A stretch of 64,000 nucleotides of DNA from Mycolicibacter longobardus (GTDB lineage Bacteria; Actinomycetota; Actinomycetes; Mycobacteriales; Mycobacteriaceae), in NCBI RefSeq assembly GCF_002102265.1, contig NZ_LQPG01000011.1:222568-286567 (forward strand). Direction: 5' to 3'. Of the stretch, positions 47,953 through 55,996 are shown in pieces. Under the pieces are notes generated by a model. That model made no database searches and was not told where the DNA came from. It saw only the letters and a list, made by a program, of their open reading frames with translations. Numbering within the stretch: position 1 is the first letter of the stretch; each line of letters starts with the position of its first letter. The translations under genes were made by a program, and so were the position numbers.

Positions 47953-49461
47953 ATGCAACGGATCATCGGGACGGAAGTCGAATACGGCATCGCTTCGCCG
48001 TCGGACCCGGCCGCCAACCCGATCCTCACCTCGACCCAGGCGGTGCTGGCCTACGCCGCGGCCGCCGGAATCCCGCGCGCCAAGCGCACCCGGTGGGACT
48101 ACGAGGTGGAGTCCCCGCTGCGTGACGCCCGCGGATTCGACCTGAGCCGCTCCAGCGGCCCGCCGCCGATCATCGACGCCGACGAGGTCGGCGCGGCCAA
48201 CATGATCCTCACCAACGGGGCACGGCTCTACGTCGACCACGCCCACCCCGAGTACTCCGCGCCCGAGGTGACCGATCCGCTGGATGCCGTCATCTGGGAC
48301 AAGGCCGGCGAGCGGGTGATGGAGGCCGCCGCCCGCTATGTGGCCAGCGTGCCGGGGGCGGCCAAGCTGCAGCTGTACAAGAACAACATCGACAACAAGG
48401 GCGCCTCCTACGGCACCCACGAGAACTACCTGATGAGCCGGCAGACCCCGTTCTCGGCGATCATCGCCGGTCTGACCCCGTTTCTGGTGTCGCGGCAGGT
48501 GGTCACCGGCTCCGGCCGCGTCGGTCTCGGCCCGGCCGGCGACGAGCCCGGCTTCCAGCTGTCCCAGCGGGCCGACTACATCGAGGTCGAAGTCGGCCTG
48601 GAGACCACGCTGAAGCGCGGCATCATCAACACCCGTGACGAACCGCACGCCGACGCCGACAAATATCGCCGGCTGCACGTCATCATCGGCGACGCGAACC
48701 TCGCCGAGACGTCGACCTACCTCAAGTTGGGCACCACCGCGCTGGTCCTCGACCTCATCGAGGAAGGCCCCGAGCACGGCATCGACCTGAGCGATCTGAC
48801 GCTGGCCCGGCCGGTACGCGCGGTGCATGTGATCAGCCGCGACCCCACACTGCGGGCGACCGTCGCGCTGGCCGACGGCCGTGAGATGACCGGCCTTGCG
48901 TTGCAACGGATCTATCTCGACCGGGTGGCGAAGCTGGTCGACACCCGCGACCCGGATCCCCGCGCCACCGACATCATCGAGACCTGGGCCCGGGTCCTCG
49001 ACCAGCTCGAACGCGACCCGATGGAGTGCGCCGACCTGCTGGACTGGCCGGCCAAGCTGCGCCTGCTGGAGGGTTTCCGGCAGCGGGAGAATCTGAGCTG
49101 GTCAGCGCCCCGGCTACACCTGATCGACCTGCAGTACTCCGATGTGCGGCTGGACAAGGGCCTGTACAACCGGCTGGTCGCGCGCGGCTCGATGCAGCGG
49201 CTGGTCACCGAGCAACAGGTCCTGGCCGCGGTGGACAACCCCCCGACCGACACCCGCGCCTACTTCCGCGGCGAGTGCCTGCGCCGATTCGGGGCCGACA
49301 TCGCCGCCGCCAGCTGGGACTCGGTGATCTTCGACCTGGGCGGCGACTCCCTGGTGCGGATCCCGACGCTGGAGCCGCTGCGCGGCAGCAAGGCCCACGT
49401 GGGAGCGTTGCTGGACTCGGTGGACAGTGCCGCCGAACTGGTCCAACAACTCACCACATAG
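47953..49461 (+). CDS. dop: deamidase/depupylase of Pup (Dop)
   Basis: A 502-aa glutamine-synthetase-fold enzyme that deamidates the C-terminal Gln of Pup to Glu and also removes Pup from substrates. Signatures are the N-terminal GTEVEYGI with metal-binding Glu, the flexible Dop-loop region after [35 protein letters not shown], and [12 protein letters not shown] towards the end. It corresponds to Rv2112c. pup follows after 83 nt. The ligase pafA is not in this window. Confidence 0.96.
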   Translation: MQRIIGTEVEYGIASPSDPAANPILTSTQAVLAYAAAAGIPRAKRTRWDYEVESPLRDARGFDLSRSSGPPPIIDADEVGAANMILTNGARLYVDHAHPEYSAPEVTDPLDAVIWDKAGERVMEAAARYVASVPGAAKLQLYKNNIDNKGASYGTHENYLMSRQTPFSAIIAGLTPFLVSRQVVTGSGRVGLGPAGDEPGFQLSQRADYIEVEVGLETTLKRGIINTRDEPHADADKYRRLHVIIGDANLAETSTYLKLGTTALVLDLIEEGPEHGIDLSDLTLARPVRAVHVISRDPTLRATVALADGREMTGLALQRIYLDRVAKLVDTRDPDPRATDIIETWARVLDQLERDPMECADLLDWPAKLRLLEGFRQRENLSWSAPRLHLIDLQYSDVRLDKGLYNRLVARGSMQRLVTEQQVLAAVDNPPTDTRAYFRGECLRRFGADIAAASWDSVIFDLGGDSLVRIPTLEPLRGSKAHVGALLDSVDSAAELVQQLTT

Positions 49462-49544
49462 ACCCCGAGCAACGACGGCGCCGACCGGTAGGGTGGAGAA
49501 ACCGGCCGCGGTGATGCGCGGCCGATGAGATTCAGGAGGCAGCG

Positions 49545-49739
49545 ATGGCTCAGGAGCAGACCAAGCGCGGCGGGGGCGGCGGCGAAGACGACGACCTCTC
49601 CGGCAGCACTGCGGCGGGCCAGGAGCGCCGCGAGAAGCTCACCGAGGACACCGACGACCTGCTCGACGAGATCGACGACGTGCTGGAGGAGAACGCCGAG
49701 GACTTCGTGCGGGCTTATGTCCAAAAGGGCGGCCAGTGA
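49545..49739 (+). CDS. pup: prokaryotic ubiquitin-like protein Pup
   Basis: A 64-aa disordered modifier: Gly/charged N-terminus ([15 protein letters not shown]), a central helical region [20 protein letters not shown] that docks on Mpa, and C-terminal VQKGGQ. The terminal Gln64 is deamidated by Dop before PafA attaches it to lysines. Perfect AGGAGG at 49534-49539. The stop overlaps prcB as GTGA, so Pup and core particle are co-translated. It corresponds to Rv2111c. Confidence 0.97.
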   Translation: MAQEQTKRGGGGGEDDDLSGSTAAGQERREKLTEDTDDLLDEIDDVLEENAEDFVRAYVQKGGQ

Positions 49740-50623
49740 CCTGGCTGTCGCGTGATCGTCTGCCCCTCAACTCAGCAACCTCAGGACTCGCGCTCACTCA
49801 GGTAGGTCTGTCGTCGTTTTCGGAGTTCCTGCGGCTGCAGGCTCCTGAACTGCTGCCGACCGGAGCGGGCGCGTCGCACACCGGTGGCGTCGGTGAGCAA
49901 CTGCCGCACGGCACCACCATCGTTGCGCTGACCTACCCCGGCGGGGTCGTCATCGCCGGAGACCGGCGCTCGACGCAGGGCAACATGATCGCCGGCCGCG
50001 ACGTGCAGAAGGTGTACGTCACCGACGAGTACACCGCGACCGGCATCGCCGGCACCGCCGCGATCGCCGTCGAGTTCGCCCGGCTCTACGCGGTCGAACT
50101 CGAGCACTACGAAAAGCTCGAAGGCGTGCCGCTGACCTTCGCCGGGAAGGTCAACCGGCTGGCGACCATGGTCCGCGGCAATCTCGGCGCGGCCATGCAG
50201 GGCCTGGTGGCGCTGCCCTTGCTGGCCGGCTACGACATCGACGCCGTCGACCCGCAGACCGCCGGGCGCATCGTGTCTTTCGACGCCGCCGGCGGCTGGC
50301 ACGTCGAGGAAGAGGGCTATCAGGCGGTGGGATCCGGCTCGATCTTCGCCAAATCGTCGATCAAGAAGCTCTACGGCCAGATCACCGATGCCGACTCCGC
50401 GTTGCGGGTGGCCATCGAGGCGCTGTACGACGCCGCCGACGATGATTCGGCCACCGGCGGCCCGGACCTGGTGCGGGGGATCTTCCCGACGTCGGTCACC
50501 ATCGACGCCGACGGCGCCGTCGAGATCCCCGAGCAGCGCATCGCCGAACTCGCTCGGGAGGTCATCGAGAGTCGCACCCGCGGAGAGGATTCGGGGGCGA
50601 AGGCCAAGCGGGGTAAGAAATGA
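49736..50623 (+). CDS. prcB: 20S proteasome beta subunit PrcB
   Basis: A 295-aa Ntn-hydrolase precursor. A propeptide of about 59 residues ends LPHG, and autocleavage exposes Thr60 (TTIVAL), the active-site nucleophile. Catalytic Asp/Lys residues lie in [20 protein letters not shown], and SGSIFAKSS follows later. It corresponds to Rv2110c. GTG start, coupled to pup; the stop overlaps prcA as ATGA. The C-terminal [12 protein letters not shown] is basic. Confidence 0.97.
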   Translation: MTWLSRDRLPLNSATSGLALTQVGLSSFSEFLRLQAPELLPTGAGASHTGGVGEQLPHGTTIVALTYPGGVVIAGDRRSTQGNMIAGRDVQKVYVTDEYTATGIAGTAAIAVEFARLYAVELEHYEKLEGVPLTFAGKVNRLATMVRGNLGAAMQGLVALPLLAGYDIDAVDPQTAGRIVSFDAAGGWHVEEEGYQAVGSGSIFAKSSIKKLYGQITDADSALRVAIEALYDAADDDSATGGPDLVRGIFPTSVTIDADGAVEIPEQRIAELAREVIESRTRGEDSGAKAKRGKK

Positions 50624-51366
50624 GCTTCCCGTATTTCATCTCGCCCGAGCAGGCGATGCGCGAGCGTGGCGAGCTCGCCCGCAAGGGTATTGCCCGGGGC
50701 CGCAGCGTGGTGGCGCTGGCCTACGCCGACGGTGTGCTGTTCGTCGCTGAAAACCCTTCGCGCTCACTGCAGAAGATCAGCGAACTCTACGACCGGGTGG
50801 GTTTCGCGGCCGCCGGGCGGATCAACGAGTTCGAGAATCTGCGCCGTGGCGGCATCCAGTTCGCCGACACCCGCGGCTACGCCTACGACCGGCGCGATGT
50901 CACCGCGCGCCAGTTGGCCAACGTGTACGCCCAAACACTGGGCACCATCTTCACCGAGCAGGCCAAGCCCTACGAGGTGGAGTTGTGTGTGGCTGGCGTG
51001 GCCTATCAGGGGCAGACCAAAGCGCCTGAGCTGTACCGGATCACCTACGACGGTTCGATCACCGACGAGCCGCATTTCGTGGTGATGGGCGGCACCACCG
51101 AGCCGGTCACCACGGCGCTCAAGGAGTCCTACGCCGAGAACGCCGAGCTGGCCGACGCGCTGCACATCGCAGTCAACGCGCTCAAACAGACCGACACCGG
51201 CAACGGGGCCGAGCCGCGTGAGCTGGGTCCGGGCACCCTGGAGGTGGCCATCCTGGATGCCAACCGGCCCAAGCGCGCGTTCCGGCGAATCAACCGCACC
51301 GCGCTGGAATCGCTGCTGCCGCAGGCCGGCTCGTCGGGGGAGGCGTCAGACGGGGCTCCTGACTAG
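50620..51366 (+). CDS. prcA: 20S proteasome alpha subunit PrcA
   Basis: A 248-aa outer-ring subunit. The N-terminus [19 protein letters not shown] forms the gated pore, then [36 protein letters not shown] and [17 protein letters not shown]. No nucleophile Thr, as expected. It corresponds to Rv2109c. ATG start overlaps prcB. A weakly conserved acidic tail follows. It completes the dop-pup-prcB-prcA block. Confidence 0.97.
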   Translation: MSFPYFISPEQAMRERGELARKGIARGRSVVALAYADGVLFVAENPSRSLQKISELYDRVGFAAAGRINEFENLRRGGIQFADTRGYAYDRRDVTARQLANVYAQTLGTIFTEQAKPYEVELCVAGVAYQGQTKAPELYRITYDGSITDEPHFVVMGGTTEPVTTALKESYAENAELADALHIAVNALKQTDTGNGAEPRELGPGTLEVAILDANRPKRAFRRINRTALESLLPQAGSSGEASDGAPD

Positions 51367-51374
51367 GCTTTTCG

Positions 51375-52037
51375 ATGCCCAAGAAATACGGGGTCAAAGA
51401 GAAGGACCTGGTCGTCAGTCACATCGTCGACCTGATACTGGCCGGGGAGTTGCGCACCGGTGACCGGATCAACCGCGATGCGATCGCGGCGAACGTGGGT
51501 GTCAGCCGGCTGCCCGTTCAGCAGGCTCTGGATCAACTTGAATACCAGGGGATGCTGGCCAGTCGCTATCACCGCGGTGTGTTCGTCACCCGGTTCGACG
51601 AGGCCGTTGTGCGCGAACAGCATGAGTTACACGGGGTTTTGAACGGCATCGCCTCGGCGCGGGCGGCGGCCAACCCGACCCCGCGTGTCCTGGCCGACCT
51701 CGACTCAGCGCTGCGGAATCTGCGGGCCAGCAAGGGGCCCGAGGCGTTTCAGGAAGCGGCCTACGAATACCGCCGGATCATCCTCGATGAGTACGCCGGG
51801 CCGCCGCTGTACGCGGCGATCATCGCCGCGCGCGTGTTCGCGCCACGTGGATTCTGGGGGAGCTACCCCCGCACCCACGCGGAGTTCCTGCCCAACCTCG
51901 AAGCCGAGAACGCGGCGATCCACCGGCGCGATCCTGACGGCGCCCGGGCCGTGCACATCGAGCGGGCGCGGATGCGCGCAGACGTCGTGATCGCCGAGCT
52001 GGCCAGGCGGGGAGTGCTCAGCGACGGACCGGGCTGA
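51375..52037 (+). CDS. GntR-family transcriptional regulator (FCD type)
   Basis: A 220-aa regulator with an N-terminal winged helix (SHIVDLILAGELRTGDRINR, VGVSRLPVQQALDQLEYQG, RGVFVTRFD) and an FCD-like helical effector domain (REQHELHGVLNGIASARAA, LDSALRNLRASKG, HIERARMRADVVI). It starts 8 nt after prcA. This place is not a usual part of the proteasome operon. The effector and target are unknown. Confidence 0.85.
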   Translation: MPKKYGVKEKDLVVSHIVDLILAGELRTGDRINRDAIAANVGVSRLPVQQALDQLEYQGMLASRYHRGVFVTRFDEAVVREQHELHGVLNGIASARAAANPTPRVLADLDSALRNLRASKGPEAFQEAAYEYRRIILDEYAGPPLYAAIIAARVFAPRGFWGSYPRTHAEFLPNLEAENAAIHRRDPDGARAVHIERARMRADVVIAELARRGVLSDGPG

Positions 52038-52042
52038 GGCCG

Positions 52043-52101
52043 CCGAGCGTGCGGTTTGGTACGCGAAATAGCTGCTCTGCGTACCAAAACCGCACACTCG
52101 G
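52043..52101. terminator. bidirectional hairpin between GntR and PGRS genes
   Basis: Left arm 52043-52064 (CCGAGCGTGCGGTTTGGTACGC) and right arm 52079-52101 pair over about 22 nt with one mismatch and one bulge. The genes converge here, so it can end transcription from both sides. Confidence 0.65.
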
Positions 52102-52121
52102 TTCCTGTTTATCGCGTCGAC

Positions 52122-54368
52122 CTACTCCGGGGGTGGTGGCTGGGCCCCTGCGCCGCCTGACCCGCCGGTGCCGCCGGCCGTCCCGGTGGGCGCGGTGCCG
52201 GCTTGGCCGGGTCCGCCGGGGGTCTGGCCGGATGCGCCGCCGTTGCCGCCGTTGCCGCCGGTTCCGCCCTCGACGGTTCCGGCGCCGTTGCCGCCGTTGC
52301 CGCCGGTTCCGCCGTCGCCGCCGCTGACGTCGGTGGTGGGGCTGCCGTTGATCTGACCGCCACCAGCGCCGCCGTTGCCGCCGTTTCCACCGTTGCCGGC
52401 GTGGCTCGGTCCGATGCCCAGGTCGTTGGCCGGGGTCTCGATGCCGCCACTGGCGCCTCCGGTGCCGCCGGTTCCGCCGGTGCCGGCCGTGGTTGCTCCG
52501 GCGCCGCCGTTGCCGCCGTTGCCGCCATGGCCACCGGATGCGGTGCCAGAACCTCCGGCCCCACCGGCGCCGCCGTTGCCACCGGCGCCGCCGTCGACCA
52601 GGATGCTGCCGGAGTTGGCGCCGCCGTTTCCGCCCCTGCCGCCGTTTCCGCCGACGCTGACCACGCCGTTGCCGGTGGCGCCGTTGCCGCCTGCCCCGCC
52701 TGCCGCGCCGGTGCCACCGGCGGCCGTGGCATTGCCGCCACCTCCACCGCCGCCGTTACCGCCGTTGCCGCCTTGACTGTAGATGGTGCCCTCGTGTTGC
52801 CAGCCGGTACTGGTACCACCGGCACCCCCGAGCCCGCCGTTGTAGCCGCCGCTGGACCCCAAGCCGCCGTTGCCGCCGTTGCCGCCGACGTAGCTGCCAT
52901 TGCCGCCGTTACCGCCGTTGCCGCCGTTTGCGGTGATGAAGCCCGAGCCGCCGTTGCCGCCGTTGCCGCCACGGGTCTGGACGGCGGGGTCGTCGGTGGC
53001 TCCGGCGCCGCCGTTACCCCCATTGCCGCCACCGCCGCCGCGGCCGCTGGCGCCGCTGCCCCCGTCCCCGCCCTTGCCGGCGCTGGCGAAGCCGCCATCG
53101 CCGCCGTTGCCGCCCCTGCCGCCGGGCTCGCCGCCACCGGAGACGGTCTGGCTCGCCGTGCCGCCGGCACCGCCGTTGCCGCCGTTGATGCCCGCGCCGC
53201 CGTTTCCGCCGTTTCCGCCGTCGCCGCCGATGCCGGTCCCCTGGGAGTAGCCACCTGCGTAAGCGCCCGTGCCGCCGTTTCCGCCGTTGCCCAGGTAGTC
53301 GCCGTTGGCGTCCTGGTAGGCGTCGCCGCCGTTGCCACCGCTGCTGCCGTCACCGGCGGCACCGAACTGCCCGGCGCGCCCGAAGGACGGGTCGTTGTAG
53401 ATGGTGGAGCCGCGCTCACCGGCCGCGCCTCCCGAGCCCGCAGTGGAGAACACAATCCCGCCGTTCCCACCGTTGCCGCCGTCGACGTGGTCGGCGGTGC
53501 CGGTCGCGCCGTTGCCGCCGGCGCCGTGGGCCCCGCCGTTGCCGCCGTTGCCCCCGTTGCCGAACATGAACCCGCTGCGCCCGCCGTTGCCGCCGCTCCC
53601 GCCGATCCCGCCGTTGCCTCCGTTGCCATCACCGCCGTTGGCGAACGTGCCGGCGGCGCCGGCGGCGCCGGCTCCGCCGTCGCCGCCGTTTCCGCCGCTG
53701 CCGAAGAACCAGCCGGAGGCGTTTCCGCCGGCCCCGGCGTTGCCGCCGTCGATCGAGGTATCGAGGGACGCGCCGCCGTTGCCACCGGTGCCGCCGTTGC
53801 CCATCCAGATACCGCCGGCTCCACCGTCTCCACCGTTGGCACCCGCACCACCGTCACCGCCGGCGCCGCCGTCGCCCAGCCAGCCGGGCGCGTTGCCGCC
53901 GTTGCCGCCGTCGATGCCCGCGGTATCGGAGTTCCAGCCGTCGCCGCCGTCCCCGAACCACAGCCCGCCGTTGCCGCCGTCGGGGTTCTCGGCGGTGCCG
54001 TCGGCTCCGTTGCCGATCAGGAACTGGCCGGCCGAGGTGTTGATCCAGCCGTTGACCATCGCACCGAAGTCACTGTCGATCCAGTTCTCCATGGAGGTGT
54101 GCAGCGGTTGATAGATCCACTGGTCGATCAGCGTGGTCCAGTCAAGAGGTTCGCCGACGGCCGTCCCTTCGGCGCTGAGCGCCCACCCGTCGGCGGCGGC
54201 GCCATTGAACAGCGGGTCCAAAAGGTCTATGAACCAGTCGAATTCGTCGGCCTGGGCCGGGAGCGCCACGGTCAGGGGTGCCATCCCGAACGTCAGGAAA
54301 GCGCCCACCGCACTGGCGGCGCCGACCGCCCGGGAATGGCGGCGCGGGTTGGTGTGATGACGACTCAT
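52122..54368 (-). CDS. PGRS-repeat protein with a signal peptide, no PE domain
   Basis: A 748-aa protein. Residues 1-40 form a Sec-type signal (RHSRAVGAASAVGAFLTFG, cut near LPAQA-DE). Residues 41-115 are a unique linker ending AGQFLIGNGADGTAENPDGG, the counterpart of the GRPLIGNG motif that precedes PGRS in PE_PGRS proteins. The remainder is Gly-Gly-X/Asn-Gly repeats (GGNGGNGG types) up to GGAGAQPPPPE. A PE domain is absent. Secretion is therefore likely by Sec rather than ESX-5. Antisense open frames over this region are by-products of the repeat. RBS GAGAGG upstream. Confidence 0.85.
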   Translation of the reverse strand: MSRHHTNPRRHSRAVGAASAVGAFLTFGMAPLTVALPAQADEFDWFIDLLDPLFNGAAADGWALSAEGTAVGEPLDWTTLIDQWIYQPLHTSMENWIDSDFGAMVNGWINTSAGQFLIGNGADGTAENPDGGNGGLWFGDGGDGWNSDTAGIDGGNGGNAPGWLGDGGAGGDGGAGANGGDGGAGGIWMGNGGTGGNGGASLDTSIDGGNAGAGGNASGWFFGSGGNGGDGGAGAAGAAGTFANGGDGNGGNGGIGGSGGNGGRSGFMFGNGGNGGNGGAHGAGGNGATGTADHVDGGNGGNGGIVFSTAGSGGAAGERGSTIYNDPSFGRAGQFGAAGDGSSGGNGGDAYQDANGDYLGNGGNGGTGAYAGGYSQGTGIGGDGGNGGNGGAGINGGNGGAGGTASQTVSGGGEPGGRGGNGGDGGFASAGKGGDGGSGASGRGGGGGNGGNGGAGATDDPAVQTRGGNGGNGGSGFITANGGNGGNGGNGSYVGGNGGNGGLGSSGGYNGGLGGAGGTSTGWQHEGTIYSQGGNGGNGGGGGGGNATAAGGTGAAGGAGGNGATGNGVVSVGGNGGRGGNGGANSGSILVDGGAGGNGGAGGAGGSGTASGGHGGNGGNGGAGATTAGTGGTGGTGGASGGIETPANDLGIGPSHAGNGGNGGNGGAGGGQINGSPTTDVSGGDGGTGGNGGNGAGTVEGGTGGNGGNGGASGQTPGGPGQAGTAPTGTAGGTGGSGGAGAQPPPPE

Positions 54369-54417
54369 CTTGAGGGGAACCTCTCTAAGAAGTTGGGGGA
54401 TAAGGGGTTATCGGGGA

Positions 54418-55515
54418 TCAGAGTCCGAACAGGTCGCCCAGCCAGCCGAACGAGTCGGTCGCCGCGGCACCCAGGCCGCCGTCGTCGAGCACATCGGTGG
54501 GCAACAGCGGCAGATCGGTTCCGGCCAACGGCGGGGTCACCACGATCGGCCCCTTGCCGTCCCATCCCGAGCCCAGCAGGGCGCCGACGGTTTGGCCCCA
54601 GGCCATCCAGGCGCCGATCGGACCGATTCCGGCACTGTTGAGGTCCAGGTTGCCCAGGACCGGGACACCGCTGAATTCGATGCCCACGCTTTGGAACAGG
54701 GAACCGCCGACAGCGGGAACCGAGGCCACGACCTCGCCGTCGGGGCCGAGCACCTGGTAGGGACCGACCTGCACGGCACCCGGGCTGAGCAACCCACCGA
54801 ACGCGAAATCGAGGTGGTCCATGGTCATCCCGGCCGGGAAGTACCCGGATTCGTTGATCATGGGTAACAACGCGTTCAGGTTCAATGTGGCGCCGTTGAG
54901 GAAGGCTCCGGACATGTTGGTCAAGGTGTCACCGAAGCTGTCACCGTCGGTGATGCTGTTCATCAATGCGATCCACGGGCTGATCGCCGGCCCGATGGCG
55001 CCCATCAGGACCGCGCTCGCCGGAGACGCCAGGAAGTCAATGATCGGCATGATCGTGGATTGGTCGACATCCGGCGGGATATAGCCGCCGATCTGCCCGA
55101 ACATCAACGCGTGCGTGCTGTCCAGAGTGTGGTTGAGCACGGTGGAGTAGGTCTCGTCGGTGGTGTTCTGCAACGCGTAGCCGGAGAGCACCGCGTTCAG
55201 ATGCAGCTGGATCTGCTCCATCACCTCGTTGGTGGAACCCGCCGGGTCATTGAGCAGCCGATCCCAGTAGTCCATCTGATTGGCCACGAACTGCTGCATC
55301 CCCACTGCGGGGGCCAAGAACCAGTTGTTGAGTAGCGCGGTCGCGTTGGCCGAGGTGGCGTTGAGCACGTCGTCCCACGCGCTGGCCAGGTGCACGGCGG
55401 GCGACTGGACATCGAGCAGAGCGGGCAACGGACCGGCCACCGGCGTCACCGCGACAAGACTGGCCCCCACCAGTGCCACACCTGCGGTGGCGTAGGGGCG
55501 GACTGTGGCGTGCAA
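54418..55515 (-). CDS. exported protein, GjpA-like
   Basis: From TTG 55515, behind AGAAGGAG, the product is 365 aa. It begins HATVRPYATAGVALVGAS then LVAVTPVAGPLP, an N-terminal export signal that I associate with the family annotated as outer-membrane porin GjpA in mycobacteria. The mature part is Asn/Ala/Leu-rich and hydrophobic-patterned (NATALLNNWFLAPAVGMQQ, SPASAVLMGAIGPAISPWIA) and ends FGWLGDLFGL. The pore function is not verified. Starts further upstream would cover an operator-like region. Confidence 0.68.
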   Translation of the reverse strand: MHATVRPYATAGVALVGASLVAVTPVAGPLPALLDVQSPAVHLASAWDDVLNATSANATALLNNWFLAPAVGMQQFVANQMDYWDRLLNDPAGSTNEVMEQIQLHLNAVLSGYALQNTTDETYSTVLNHTLDSTHALMFGQIGGYIPPDVDQSTIMPIIDFLASPASAVLMGAIGPAISPWIALMNSITDGDSFGDTLTNMSGAFLNGATLNLNALLPMINESGYFPAGMTMDHLDFAFGGLLSPGAVQVGPYQVLGPDGEVVASVPAVGGSLFQSVGIEFSGVPVLGNLDLNSAGIGPIGAWMAWGQTVGALLGSGWDGKGPIVVTPPLAGTDLPLLPTDVLDDGGLGAAATDSFGWLGDLFGL

Positions 55516-55996
55516 GGGGTCTCCTTCTGGTTGGTGATGCACAGCACGGATCGGGACGAAGTTGAGGCTAGCTGAGGGATACATAATTTGTATACAAAAA
55601 AATAGAACTTGTTCTATCTGGTGAGGTGACGCCGTGACGGCCTGCGTGTCAGTCCGGCGCTGGGCAGCCACAGGGCAGCGTCCACGATGACTGAATAAGC
55701 AGGTGCAGAGCATATATGGAGCGCCGCTGGCGAAGAGGCCGGTTCCTGCGGGAGCCGGAAGCCCGCGACCTAGGGATCGTTAGATATGAATGTAATTTGT
55801 AGAAAAATGATCACAGCGCCCGTTCAGACTGCCGCGGCAAGACTGTTTTCTCGGAATTGGGTAATACGTTCCACCAACCTGGAGCTTGGTGCCGGACATG
55901 TTTGAGTCGGGGCGAGTGAAGCTGCCGTAATCGCGACGAGCGGGATAGATTCTGAGGAATGTCAGGCTTGGATGGCGCCGCCGGCCGGGGCGGCGG
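55516..55996. promoter_or_regulatory. AT-rich intergenic region with two palindromes, one KstR-like
   Basis: This 481-nt divergent gap has markedly low GC. It contains the perfect palindrome TTTGTATACAAA (55587-55598) and ATAGAACTTGTTCTAT (55602-55617), whose core TAGAACTTGTTCTA (55603-55616) fits the KstR consensus TnnAACnnGTTnnA exactly. It lies about 88 nt upstream of the GjpA-like start. The rest (55620-55996), upstream of the PEP-utilising enzyme gene, shows no credible gene. Confidence 0.5.

Noticed and set aside
52126..54080. Possible CRISPR or tandem-repeat array
   Set aside because: The repetition is the coding PGRS repeat in varying 9-nt units, with no constant direct repeats and unique spacers and no cas genes nearby.
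52203..54641. Long Ala/Val-rich open frames on the plus strand over the PGRS region
   Set aside because: They are by-products of the GGC/GCC repeat. The minus-strand frame has a signal peptide and the PGRS linker motif, and the plus-strand frames have neither.
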